A DNA stretch of 64,000 bases from Gymnothorax reevesii. Taxonomy: Eukaryota > Chordata > Actinopteri > Anguilliformes > Muraenidae. Both the position numbers and the translations under genes were made by a program. The DNA is taken from contig CM056583.1 in assembly GCA_029721435.1 (NCBI GenBank), positions 51,129,620 through 51,193,619 on the forward strand, given 5' to 3'. Under the pieces are notes generated by a model. That model had not been told where the DNA came from. It was given only the letters and a program-made list of their open reading frames with translations, and did not search any database. Positions within the stretch are counted from its first letter, which is position 1, and every line of letters begins with the position of its first letter. Positions 1 through 13,224 of the stretch are shown piece by piece.

Positions 1-37
1 GTCAGGTTAATCTTGACTATTTTGTGGAAGAACTTAC

Positions 38-156
38 CGGATGAATGTCGATGAAGAGGCCGTGATCCTGTTCGTTGGGGTCCAGTCCATTGACAAAAGA
101 CCGCAAAACGGGGTCAGCGTTGTAGAAGTGAGGGTGCGATATGAAGACCGGGGCTT
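38..156 (-). CDS. scarb1: scarb1 exon 8
   Basis: This 119-nt exon encodes [17 protein letters not shown] through LFIDIHP, with acceptor ..tgcag and donor gtaagt. It completes a Lys codon begun in exon 7. It is the last exon visible; the next, encoding the end of the ectodomain, must lie left of position 1. Confidence 0.93.
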
Positions 157-3100
157 CTGCAGGTGGCAAAAGAAGGGCAGGTGTGAGCTCAGCGTTCTTT
201 AGTACAGGGTGAGAAATTATTAGTATGCAAGTAACGTATTCTATGAGGCAGAGAGCTCATGAGTAGGAAATTGAATGAGTGAGTCCAAGAGATTGAGTGA
301 GCAAATTGCTGAGTGTGGAGGAGAAGTGATAGAGCAAATGAAAGCTTTAGGGAATGCGCACATGAATATCAGTTGGTTTAAGTCTAAAATAATTCAGGAC
401 GGTGTTTCTGGGGACACCCTGAAACGCAGAACATCGAGGCATCTCATTCTTAACACTGAGGCCTCTGCATGGATTTAGTCAGAGAATTAGGAGTGTGCTT
501 GTTACCTGAGCTAGGGCTATTTCTAGGATGCAGGTTTTAATGGAACACAAGAACTCACTGTTCCTACAGCTGCTCACATTCAGGATGCCCGACTGCCTGC
601 ATGGACAGAAGCCCTCATTCGGTGGGTATTCAGAGCCATTGGCAAAGAGTGTTGTTGGCGCCACAAATCGGTACACTGGGATCCCCTCCATTTTCCCCGG
701 CCTCTGGTAGACTAATTCCATTGACCTGCCCATAGCAGTACAGATTCAACCTTCCAGCACAGGTTTGAACATACTGTCACCCCCCCACCGCACTCAATCA
801 GGATTAAGACCCTGATTCACTTGCTATTTACCCAAAAAATACAAGTTCATGTGTTCAAAAACTGACCTATTAATGGAACAATTCACCAAAGATGAAATTT
901 TTGTCATTATCTACTCACCCCCATGCCAGTTGAAACACTGCACTGGCATAGGGAGCGCGTATGCTTCCGGAGCATAGCGTGAATTCGCCTTAAATGTCAG
1001 CTCGGTTGCATGCATCATTAAATTTCAAAGCAACGGCTAATGTGAGGATTTGCACTAATTTATCGTGTAGTACCGGTCCATTCAGTTCACAAACCAATAG
1101 TTTGGCTTCAGGACACTTGGATTACTCTGCTGAGGCTATATGGATTATTTTGGACTGTTTCTAGACTCTGGAAAAGTCCAATGACCGAGTCTCCATAGAC
1201 TTCAGTTGTTCTGGAAAAATCAGCAATGGAATTTTGCAGCAATACTCCCATTGTGAAACTTCACCTGCATTTCAACTGGCATGGGGATGAGGAGATAATG
1301 GCAGAATTTTCATTTCTGGGAAAACAGTTCCCTTAACCGAAAAAAATTAACCTCAATTTGGTACCCACACCTGCCCTTTCTGGATAAGGCTGAATAGCCC
1401 CGCAATCCACCTTATTCCCACGTCCTATGATCCCTTGTGCGAATATTGGGTGTAACTTCTGCTGCAACCTGTCACTGAACTGTTTACTATGGTAGCTGCT
1501 CACGTGAATCCTCTTTTTTTAAGCAATTGGAAAATAATATATGAGGGAACATTATCTTTTAGCCCTCAGACGGGACAAAGTTATGGTACCGCTGCCTTCT
1601 ACTATCGAAGAATGGGAGAACGATCTGAAGCAGTGGCCACACTAGCGTTTTTGGCTGCATTAGCAACTCCGTTGCCACAGACTGCAAAGCTCTGAACAAT
1701 CTACAAAGCGTATGCAGTACTTCCGTAGCAACAAGGTCAGTCGTGTTTTGTTAAAGGAGGTAGTATACAACCTTATGTACCTTAAAACAGATATTCAAGT
1801 ATCTGAGAATATTTATGAAGGAAACACTAAATTTTAGCAGTAAATACTGCTCTACATATGAAACGTAATGGATTGTTATACAGAGTAAATTAAGCCATCC
1901 GACAGTATGAGTCAAGTTAGCTCTACTCCAGCCAATTAAATTATACGGTATTAAGTTGCTAGCTAATCCAATACTATAACATGTAAAACATGGTGAATCC
2001 ATTTTTCCCATACTTTTAATTATAGTGAAATGAGGTTTGGAGACTATTGTTTGGAACAGAGTGGGCCATTTTCAAATTGTAGTAGATTGTAGTCATTTTG
2101 GTAGTTGCTACTTCTACAACCGCATCTTAAGCTGTACAGGATGAAACGTTAGTTACACTGACTGGCATTACCGGACTAATACAACAATTTTCTGTCCTCC
2201 CTACATGTGAAATCATACCTTGTGCACCCCTAGCACTGCGGTCAAAATGCTTCTGAGGACCCGGCGTCTTCTCTGCAGCGGTCTGTCTGAGCCAAGTCAT
2301 AAAGTTGAAATCGTTGTTTTCCAACATAATGAAATGAGCACCTAATATTCTCAGGGGTCTTTTCAAATTCAGGTTTTCAGCCAAATTCTGGCTTTCTCTT
2401 CTGTAGATAGGCGATGGAAACTGTTTCGCTGAACACAAGGACAATCCCCTATGTTCTGGGTGCGTGTTCAAAACACTGTTGATCAAACCATAAATTTAGC
2501 TACCTCAGGTTGTTAGTTCAGCCTCGAGCAGCACAATAGGTGCCAGAGCTCTGAAGGGACATTTTAAGAAAAGCAAGTTAATTTTGTAAAAAAAAAATGA
2601 GCTGTAACCTCCAAGTTAACTGAAAGAAACGCCGCTGTTCTTAACTAACAACTCGCTACAAACTACTTCCACTGAAAGTTACACCCCTCATCATATCTAT
2701 AGTAGCGCCCTCAGGAATAAGGTGGATAGAGGTTACACCAACAAGATTCATTGACACACGGCAGTCACATCTTTTAATGTAGTAACTTTGTTACATTAAA
2801 AGATCTTGAACATTAAAATGTTTCCCCCATGAAAACTTCCAGCCATCTCCAGTGCATCCAGGGTCAGAGACCACATAGTTCAAGGTTCTTCTCATTCCAT
2901 TATTCTATTTTTGGGAAAAGCACTTTAGAGCAATGGTGACCTGCAAGCAACACGACTTCAAACATTTGAAGGGGTCACTGATGGGCATTACCTGCAGGCA
3001 TCTGGACTGTAAAAGGGCAATGTGGACTTGGTGGTCATGAAGGGGGGCCACATCTGACCGGCTGTTCCATTTATCATGTTGCACTGCTCAGTCCTCCAGT

Positions 3101-6100
3101 AGTTCACCTGCATTCAGTGCACATGTTTGAAAAGGAAGCAAGTTAAATAAAATAAATAAGCGCAAAGACGCACAACTGACATTAATCTGCAGAGGGAGAC
3201 TCGTGAGAATAGAGCATTTTCAGTGCCAATGCCACATAAACTCACACGGGCATTAATCTAGGGGCACAAAAACAGGTAACATAGCTTCAATTAATGAAAG
3301 AATTCAATCCTCATCATCTAATCCTTGTGAGGGGCCATTACTACAATGCCAGCAATTTTCCTCATCCTGCCAGCGGCAGCGTATTGAGAAAGAGCAATAA
3401 TAGATCTCCTTGCTGTATGGCTTGGCTTACCTCTCTCAAGCCGTTCCAAGAATCTACCTTATGGACCTTTTTAATGTCATCCTGGCCCGTGAAGACTGTG
3501 AACAGTCCTGTGTTGGAGTTGTTGAACTGCAAATAGCCAGAATGAAACCGGGTCATGTCAATATAACCTTTGGATAGGATGCCTGACACATGGCCATTTC
3601 CCCGTCTATGTATTCGCATATATATAAAGTTAAGGTTCATTTTCACAAGGTACCAAAATCCAAATAATACATTTATCGAAAATGAGCAAAGTAACAATCC
3701 AATTTTTTGTACCCTGATCTCAGATCAGAGTATTGTACAACCCCAATTTCCAAATAGTTGGAACACAGTGTAAATTGTGAATAAAATCAGAACGCGATTA
3801 CTTTCAAATGACACCAGCCAGTATTTTATTCACAATAGAGCAGAAATAAGATGGCAAATGTTGAAACTGAAAAATATTACAAATTTTAATCCACAAAATG
3901 AGCTCATTTCAAATTTGATGGCTGCTACAGGTCTCAAAAAAGTTGGGACAGGGGCCTGTTTACCATGGTGTAGCATGCCCTCTTCTTTAAAACACAGTGG
4001 AGGCATCTGGGCATTGAGGAGACAAGTTTCTTGAGTTTAGCCATTGGAATTGGATCCACTTGTTTAATACAGGCTTCCAGCTGCTGGAGAGTTTTGGGTC
4101 TCCTTTGACAGACTTTTCATTTAATTATGCGCCAAAAGTTCTCAAATCTGTGAAAGATCAGGACGGCAGGCAGGCCAGTTCAGCACAGGGACAATTCTAC
4201 TATGAAGACATGTCGCTGTAATAGCTGCAGTATGTCGTTTTGTATTGTCCTGAAGTATACATTGCTCTAAAACCTTTATATACCTTTCAGCATTCATGGT
4301 GCTTTTTAAAACATGCAAGTGTCTCACAGCACATACACTAATGCATCCCCATACCATCAAAGATGCTGGCTTTTGAACTGAATGCTCATAACAGGAGGGG
4401 TAGTCTTTCTCCTCTTCAGCCCAGGGGAGACAACGCTCATGATTTCCAACAAGAATGTCAAATTAAGACTAGTTTGACCACAGTACACTTCGCTACAGTC
4501 CATTTTAAATGAGCCTTGGCCCACAGAACACAGCAACGCTTCTGGATCATGCTCAACAGTGGCTTCCTTTTTGCATGATAGAGTTTCAGGAAGCATCTGT
4601 GGACAGCACGGCAGACTGTGATTTCTTGAAGTATTCCTGGGCCCATTTAGTAATGTCAACGACAGAATCATGCTGGTGAGTGAGGCAGTGGCGTCTGAGG
4701 GCCCGAAGATCACGGGCATCCAGTAAAGGTCTTCAGCCTTGTCCCTTATGCACAGAGATTTTTCAAGTTACTCTGAATCTTTTGATGATGTTATGCACTG
4801 TTGATAACTGCAAAGACTTTGCAATTTGACACTGAGACACACTGTTTTTAAAGTATTCCACAAATTTTTTTTATGCAAGCCTTCACAGGTTTGAGAGCCT
4901 CTGGCCATCTTTACTTCTGAGAGACTCAGCCTCTCTAAGACATCCCTTTCATAGTCAATCATGTTACACACCTGATGCCAGTTAACTTCATTACTTGCTA
5001 AATGCTCTTTCAGCTGATTCTCTTATATATATTAATAGCTTTTTCAGCCCTTTTTTGCATCCCAACTTTTGAGACCTGTTGCAGCCAGAAGATTTGAAAT
5101 AAGTTAATGTTGTGGATAAAAATGTAAAATGTCTCAGTTTAAACACTTCAAATGTTATCCATGTTCGATTGTAAATAACATATTGGCTCATGTGATCTGA
5201 AAGTCATTGCATCTTGATTTTGTTCACAATTTATACTTTGTCCCAACTATTTCAGAATTGAGGTTGTAAAATCCATCATCAACTGACACAATGAAAGGGC
5301 TGAATTGGCCATAATTCAAATTTTACAACTTGCATACACACAGCATGATCTTGCATTCACAACTTTTACATAACACATAAACAAAATGCTCTCACATAGA
5401 CCATTTCTCACACGCATTCACTGCAAATCCTTCTCTGTTCATCACCATACTAGTTACACCATGTCTTCCCAGCTCTCTTTGCCTTTGGCCTACTTAGAAC
5501 CCTATGCAAAATTGATGAGAAAGATGTCCAAGATCAGTTGGCCATATAATATAAGGTGTGTGCTAAAAGCTGATTATTTAAGAATGCATCAATACAATAA
5601 ATATTGCCCTATAAAATTCTACATCAAAGTATGTACTTGGCAAATTCCACACAAATTGCAATCAGAGCACCCTGAAACATTTAAGGCAGAGCTAAACGAC
5701 CCTCTGCACCCTGGCACATTAATTATGAATAATTAGTAGGGATGGGGATCGTTCAGATTTTAATGATACTACTACTCTTATCGATACTGCTCATCGATCC
5801 GGTACTTTAATGGTTCTCTTATCGATACTTTTTGAGGAAGAAAAAAAAAAACCACAAAAGAAATTAAGAACATAAATTGCTTTATTATGCAACAAAATTG
5901 TTTTGAAAAAACATTGTACTTTTTACATTTTTCTAACTTGAAAAGGTAAAACGCCTGAAAGACGCAGTTATTTAAAGAAAGAGACTACAGTGTTTTTAAC
6001 AAATCACTATGTTGTCTGCACATCAGACTGCTCATTGCAGCACTTAACTTCGATATATTTTTAAAAATAGTTTTATTCTAGGTATTTTATATGGTGATGT

Positions 6101-9100
6101 AATTACTATTAAGGGGCGGGGGGGTTTGGGACTACATTTTGTCTCCACACGGATAAAAATAATTTAGTAGAGGCAAGGATATAGACCAGAGAGGGGAAAG
6201 CTATAATTATGGTTATATTAATATATTTAGAAGATGTATCTGAAAATTTAATTTATTTGTATAGCGCTTTTCACAGACTGTCACAAAGACACTTTACAGT
6301 GAGAGATGAAGTTACTGAAAGGGCAGTGCCCAGCCTATTCCACTCTACAGCTAATGAGGCAAAAAAAACTCCCAGTAGGGAGAAAAATCCTCGAACAGTG
6401 GTGAGAAAAAACTCCCAAGTGGGAAGAAATCTCAGGAGGAACCCAGCTATAGTGGGGAAGCCCGTCCTCCGCGGGCTAGCTAGTTAGTAACAAGATAAAG
6501 CAAAATAGGATAAAATGGCAATACAGTTCCATTAAAGTCCATCTAAACAGTGGCATCAGTAGCTCCAGGAAGTGGCATGCCGAGGATGGTGCAGAACTGG
6601 ATCAGGACCGGATCAGGTCAGCAGCAGCCAGCGCTCATGGGGAGGGTCAGGGCTTGGATAGACCAGGACTTAGGGTTGTCCCAAATCTGAAACTTTATTT
6701 AAAAAACAGTAAGCATTTATTGCCCTTCAGCTGACAACACATGGTGTGCTGGGATTTAATAACTGAACTATGAGCAGGACGCTGGACACTTTGACTTTCT
6801 ATGTCTGTGTGGAAATGTCATGTTTTCACATCACAGATGATGGAGATAGGCATTAAAACGTGAGTCTGGGGCTGTAGGTAAAACACACGTAAGCTGATTG
6901 GAGTAAAGAGTGAAAAAAAGAATGAATGCTTGAATCTTCATATTGATCAGTCAAATCCGAAATGACTGCATAACTGTCATCAGAGACGTGAGTGAATACA
7001 GATCGATCAGATTCAGAGTTGACAGTGACAGTGATTCCCAGTGGCAGGCGATAACAGAGAACAAGGAGGGCGATAAACATGTCTTTAAACTGCTTATTAG
7101 TCTTGATCTGTTTTCAGTCAATCCCTGGTAAAAGACAATTGAACTCTCCCCTCTCAGGTGTAGCTAATTGTCTTCATTAAGACGAGAAATCAAACGCGCC
7201 AGTTGAACGTAAATAAGAGCACATTTCAATCTTTTTCAATTAAACAATCATTACGCACAGGTTTGACGACTTGCTTAGGATGTGACAAAATTTAACGCGG
7301 AAAATCCACTGTGGTTTTTTCGAGAAGAGTTGCCCATTAAGGCATGTGAATTAAATATTTTGCAGGGAATTTATAAGGGAAACTAACGTGTTGATCGAGA
7401 CCAATGATTGAAATCGGGTCACTAATGTCATCCATTTCAAGGGATGTTTTCCGTGACATAAATGTGCAAGATAACGTTTGTCTTGTGAGGAAAAAACCGC
7501 GACTGCTCCAGTACCGATAGCAGAACCGTTAAGGTCAGAGCTTATCGATACTGCGGTCTTGAAGAATGTAGCCCCAGGGCTCAGTACCCATTCCTAATTT
7601 TAGCATGGTATAGCTTTCCTGTGTACTAATCACTGGATTGACTCTGCAAAAATCAATCCTACTGGACTACTTCACCTGTTTCAAGCTCTTAATGTAGAAG
7701 TGACTGCAAAACTATTTTATGATGGAATAACAATTTCAATATTCAATTGGTGAGAACAAAATGGTTACAAGAGGTCTGTCAGCCAAGAGAGCTCTGCTGA
7801 GGATGAGTGAAATGTCCATGTCATAACTTAATTTCAGAAATCCTTGAAAACTATTGCAATATTAACATGTGACACATTAGGTAACCAGAATACGCTGTGA
7901 ACCAGATTGGTGTCTGAACTTATGCAGTATAACAATAGAACCACACTGCAAATTGCAATCATTGATTTCAATCATCTTACCAGCAAGAAATACTAACAAC
8001 CAACAAATACCCTTCCCCCCAGCACATCACAAATATAGAGGTCTCAATCTTTCTATAACTGTCACAAGACAATATGATGCAGAACAATATGATCCAGAAC
8101 AATTAATCCAGAACGATGATTCGGAATAACATGATCCAGAATAATGATCGGGAAGAATGTGGGGATATTCAGAACATCATAAGCAGGGCTCACAACAAAT
8201 TAGACAAAAAGTTATTAGACAGCTTTTAAGATATTAATGAAAGACTGAAAAAATAAGCACACACGCTGATCTTCTAAGTGTAAAATATAGAATGTCTCAA
8301 AAACCGAGATGTAAAATTTTCAAATTTCAGAATATCATAAGGAAGGCTCACACTACATTAGAAAAAAAGTTATCAGACAGGTTTTGAGATATTCAAATTT
8401 GAAGTGAAAAGATGATGCCCGATAGACAGATTGAGATGTCCGGACAGATGGACACCGGATGACTCGGCATTTGAAAACCTTCGCTGCCTATCGTCACAGC
8501 AGAGCCGGTGAGGTAGGTATTGCCGGTGCCACCGGTGCGCTGAACCGGGGCCCCGACGAGCGCCAAGCACATCGCACGTACAAAGGCAAGTTAATGAGAT
8601 GAAGTACTGGTCCACTGTTACATACAACACAGTCATAGTAACAACAACACAGTCATGGTAACAACCCCCCCCCTCCTCCCCCACACACATACTGGCCATT
8701 TTTCCTCTTTTCTTTTATATATGTCTTTTGTATTTCAGTAATGATACTTTGTCCGTTATAATCACAATTACTAATCATATATTTGATTGTTTTATTCTCA
8801 ACATTTTCAAAAGAACATGGCCTGCTGGGAAATGTGTTTGTCCAATTAGTTGACATTTACTTAATCCTTTCTGATCGTAGCTTCGTAGGCTACGCGCTTG
8901 CTCGTGAAGTGTTCTTTTTTGAGAGATCAGCTGAGCCAACCCATTAGCTTAGTATTAGAGGTGAAAAGTCTTGAGCACCATGTTGAGCAGCACAAAAGCG
9001 GTGCACAAAAAAGAAAAGAAAAAAAGAGCTCGATGTACGGAACTCCAAATTGGCGAAATTGAATACATTTTTTAAACAGTCATCTGGTCCAGATCCAGCT

Positions 9101-12064
9101 CCTGCTAGCGTTGTGAATGATAGCGGCGACACGCAGCAGTCAGACTTGGAGGCTAATGCTACCACCTCATTGCGCTCTTGCTCAACGACTTCGCAGAGCA
9201 GAAGGCACCCAGAATTAACTTCTGAATGGGTGAGTGCAGTTTTTTATTAGGCTACTGCAAGTGATCAGCTTGCCGGTTGTGGTTAAATGGCTACTGTGCC
9301 AGGATGTGTGTCTATCTATCTGTTTACTTTTTGATTTGGCCACTGTTGTGCTGTTTGGGAAATATGGTTGACTGTTCAGCCGTATGGATCTTTTTTGCAT
9401 TTTGATTCAAGTACCCCTGACTGCAGGCCGCGGAATGGGGCGGGGTCGGACAAAGAGGCGTGGACGGACATCCAATAGGTGTGGTCTATGGCATTGTCCA
9501 TGGTTCTAATAGCCCTAATAATTATGGGTGTCTACGTTTTTCAGACAACTGATTTTTCTTAATTACTGATTTGGATACCTACTGGCTCACTGTAGCTGAA
9601 GTGGTTGGCTACAGAGGACGATCGTTTCTGTGAATATCCAATAACTGATGCGGGTGGGCCATCTAGTGATAGAATATTGTAACTACGTGCATAAATCTGC
9701 AGCTCCGTGTCCCCGCACTAACATACCCTGCTGCCGAGCACCGTTGTTCTTCTCGAAGACGCCAAATCCAGATAAACCTTAAACGATGAATGGCGTTCGT
9801 ATTTTAATTTGTAACGAAGTGGCTAGTGTCAAAGTAACGAAGTAAAATGTTAATTTTTAAATTTTAAATGTTGTAGAGTAAAAGTACAGGTTTGAAAAAG
9901 AACTCAGGTAAAGTACAAATCCTCAAAAAACTAAAGCTCTGTTACGGGGCGGGGGGGGAGGGGGGGCTAGCGCCATTCTCGCACCGGGGCCCAGTGCCTC
10001 TGCACTACGCCACTGCTGCAGAGCTAAACTAGATTTAGTCAGTCAGCATGGCTTACAGGGTACCCCCGCATGTATATCAGTAGATTCATACTGAAACCAT
10101 CAGACCTACAACAAGTAGTTGGGCAGTACCACAGTCAATAGACCTTCCACCAAGAAAAAAAATTTTTCAAAATCGAATGAGTAGGTTATGAGATCTAGGT
10201 CCGGACGCACGCACACACACACGCACGCACGCAAACACGGACGGACAAAGCAAATACAGTATACCCCCCTAAACTTCGTTGCGGGGGGTATAATAAACTT
10301 CGTTGTGGATGGTATAGTAAACTTCCTTGCGGGGGGTGTAATAAACTTAGTTGCGGGGGGTATAACCAAACTTCGTAGCGGGCGGTATAATAAACTTCAT
10401 TGTGGGGGGTATAAAAACATTACTACTCCTTAAAAAAGGTGCCCTGAGTAAGAATTGAGGTGAAAATATCCAAAAAATGAGCTAGACAAAGCAAAAGAAT
10501 GAGAAGAAATTAGGGTAATGATGTCATAAAAAAAGATGACAAGGTATAGTGCTGCAGAGATATCAACCTGAATTAGCACGGTAAATCACTAGCTGTGCAC
10601 CGTCCTGTGTCATAACACCAGTTTCAGCCATGGGTGGCGGTATGCGAGCAACATAAGCCAGCCAAAAACTGGCACGGCTTGCAGGCGTACTTGAACCTGA
10701 TATCAATAGTGTGGACGGTACATTAGCTAAGAAGCTTGACATGGCCTTGATGATAATGAACCCCAAATGAACGCACAAAACATCATGGGAAACACTGCAT
10801 AATGTAATTAAACGAAACGAAACATGACAGAATGTTTCGTTGTGACTAATGGCACTTGATTGCTAGAAGAGGTCTTGCTAATGAAGACTGCATATCAGGC
10901 AAACTGGTTGCATACTGTGAAATTAGCATCAAGGAGGTGGCATACGTAACGTTCTAAAATGATCTTGTCCCTAGTTTTACTTGTACATGTGCAGCTAGGA
11001 TTACTTCATAATTTTGAACTCCGCTATAACTGCTTTGACGACGTACGGTAAAGTGATGGTCAACGAACAGTGGTGATCAACTGGCCAGCTGATTTTGGGA
11101 TCAGAGACTGGTTATGCTAAAGTCTGGCATTAGATTTATTCATGCAAATGTTGGTTCAGCATTAGCGCTTAACATTAGCTAACGTTACGTTGATGCTAGC
11201 TTGCTCAACTGCAGCAAATGTTATCTAGCAAATGAATTTATTATGAATGAACAATGACACCTAATTTGAACATTTACTGGATCGGGTGAAGGGTCTAGCT
11301 TGAAGATGTCTGGTGATTCTGTACCATGACATCAACTGACGTTCGTTCATGTGTTTATATCTCAGAGTTATGGAGTCAGAGCGGCCACAGTAGGCTTGGT
11401 GGGAGGAGGGACCGTGCAGTTTCTCGATTGTTACGCTAGGGTTGACCAACTCACTTTTTGCTGGTATACTGCCCCCATTTTCTTTGGAGTGCGTAGAGTA
11501 TGAATTAAATTTTTGGCTGCCATTACAGGGCACCTTTAATATGACAAAGAAGGCAGTAACTCACATGAGACTACAGCCCACATAAAACCCCCAATGAATT
11601 TGTGTAACTATCTCACAAGCCAGGAGGAGGGACAGAGAAATATACCTCCTATCAGTTAATTCAGGAAATATTAAGAGATAGATTTAAGTGGGGTTATACA
11701 TAGGGAACAACCACAAATGGAACTCACCTCAACAAATAGGCCAAACTTGCCATTGGCGGGCAGCATGCCAGGGAGGTAGGTGTTCAGGAAATCCACCAGC
11801 TTGCTGTCATAGCCCCACATGAGCTCACCCACCGGCTTGGTTATGAAGGCAGTCTCACCAAAGGCCTTGAATGTGGCGCTCATCAGCAACAAAACTGCAT
11901 ACGGCATGTTCTCCATCATCACAGCAGCACCCTGTAGCATACAACCACCCATATGCACACATACACGCACATACACATACAATATACAACAGACAACACT
12001 CAATATAAACCCAATATACAACACGCATACAAAACACAAAACATTGAACAAACGAAACAAACGA

Positions 12065-12113
<49 letters not shown>

Positions 12114-13189
12114 ACTCACACACTCACACACGTTATCACAGCATGATGAGCATCCCACTGAACAAACACAGAAGAACTGCCCCCAGCTCCACACACAGAT
12201 GGTGTGGGCATTGTGACAACACATGTGATTCAGCTCATAAAAACAGTAAAAACAAGTCAAATACAATGAGGTATTTCTACAATCCAAAGCACTCATACCA
12301 GAACAAGCATGTTAGGGATGGTGACAATGTCAGACTCGTTTCCCACAGACATATTCCTCATGAAGTGGTACTGACGGTACTCCCGGTATGAAACCGTATT
12401 GTTGGCATGGAACGTGATGTTGTCCTTCTGACGGTATTCCCTAGAATGAAGACAGAAGTATTATGTAAGAATGAAACGTGTCTACAGGTGCAGGCCCACA
12501 GGAAGAGGTTTTAATTAGGCATGGAGTGCCGACCAAGGCTCCTGCAGGTGCTTGTCACTTTCGTGATTGACGAGCGTAATCAGTAAAGAAAAAAATAATA
12601 AAAAATTACCAGCAGTAGTCAGGGTTCCCCTGGGTTTGGAAAAACACTCTTCACTCGAGGAAGTTCTCTTCACTTAATCTTAGTCTATTTTTTCTTCATC
12701 ACTCATGGACTTTACATAACTTTGAAAAGCCTTTACAAAAGCAGACTACAAGGAAAAGGTCAATCCTCAAATATTTATGCATAAACAGGCCACTGCGTTA
12801 CACATTCGATTGTATGTATGAGTTAGGCTCCACTTTTAGCATGGAATTCATTCAAAAGACGGACCTGAATCAATGGGCTGCTAATCAGTAGGATTCCAGA
12901 CACCGGCCTGACCGCCCATCATGGCAATCTTACAGATAATGAACAATTCAAAGACAAAGTTCATGATCATGGGGTAAACCTGCATTGAACTGTTGTTTAA
13001 AATTCTTTCACTGCATATGTGGTTGGAACAAAAAACAGCATACACAGGGGGCCCTCCTGGACAGAGTTTGGGAACCACTAGGTTAAGTATCAATCAAAAG
13101 TATTTCTTAGAAAACCTGTCCCCACTTATATGAACGGACGACGAGCTCCATTGTGATATTCCCTGCCTCACTGTGTCCTGGTGGGGATT

Positions 13190-13224
<35 letters not shown>

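Noticed and set aside
2769..2802. Hairpin as a microRNA precursor
   Set aside because: Arms of only 12 nt are too short for a pre-miRNA and the sequence is AT-rich with no flanking stem.
8040..8150. Possible CRISPR-like or regulatory array of gatccagaacaat repeats
   Set aside because: Units are imperfect, directly adjacent without spacers, and the genome is a vertebrate; it is ordinary degenerate tandem DNA.
11671..12391. Long Cys/Val-rich and His/Thr-rich open frames
   Set aside because: They translate the (CA)n microsatellite and overlap scarb1 exons 3 and 4 in the wrong frame or strand.
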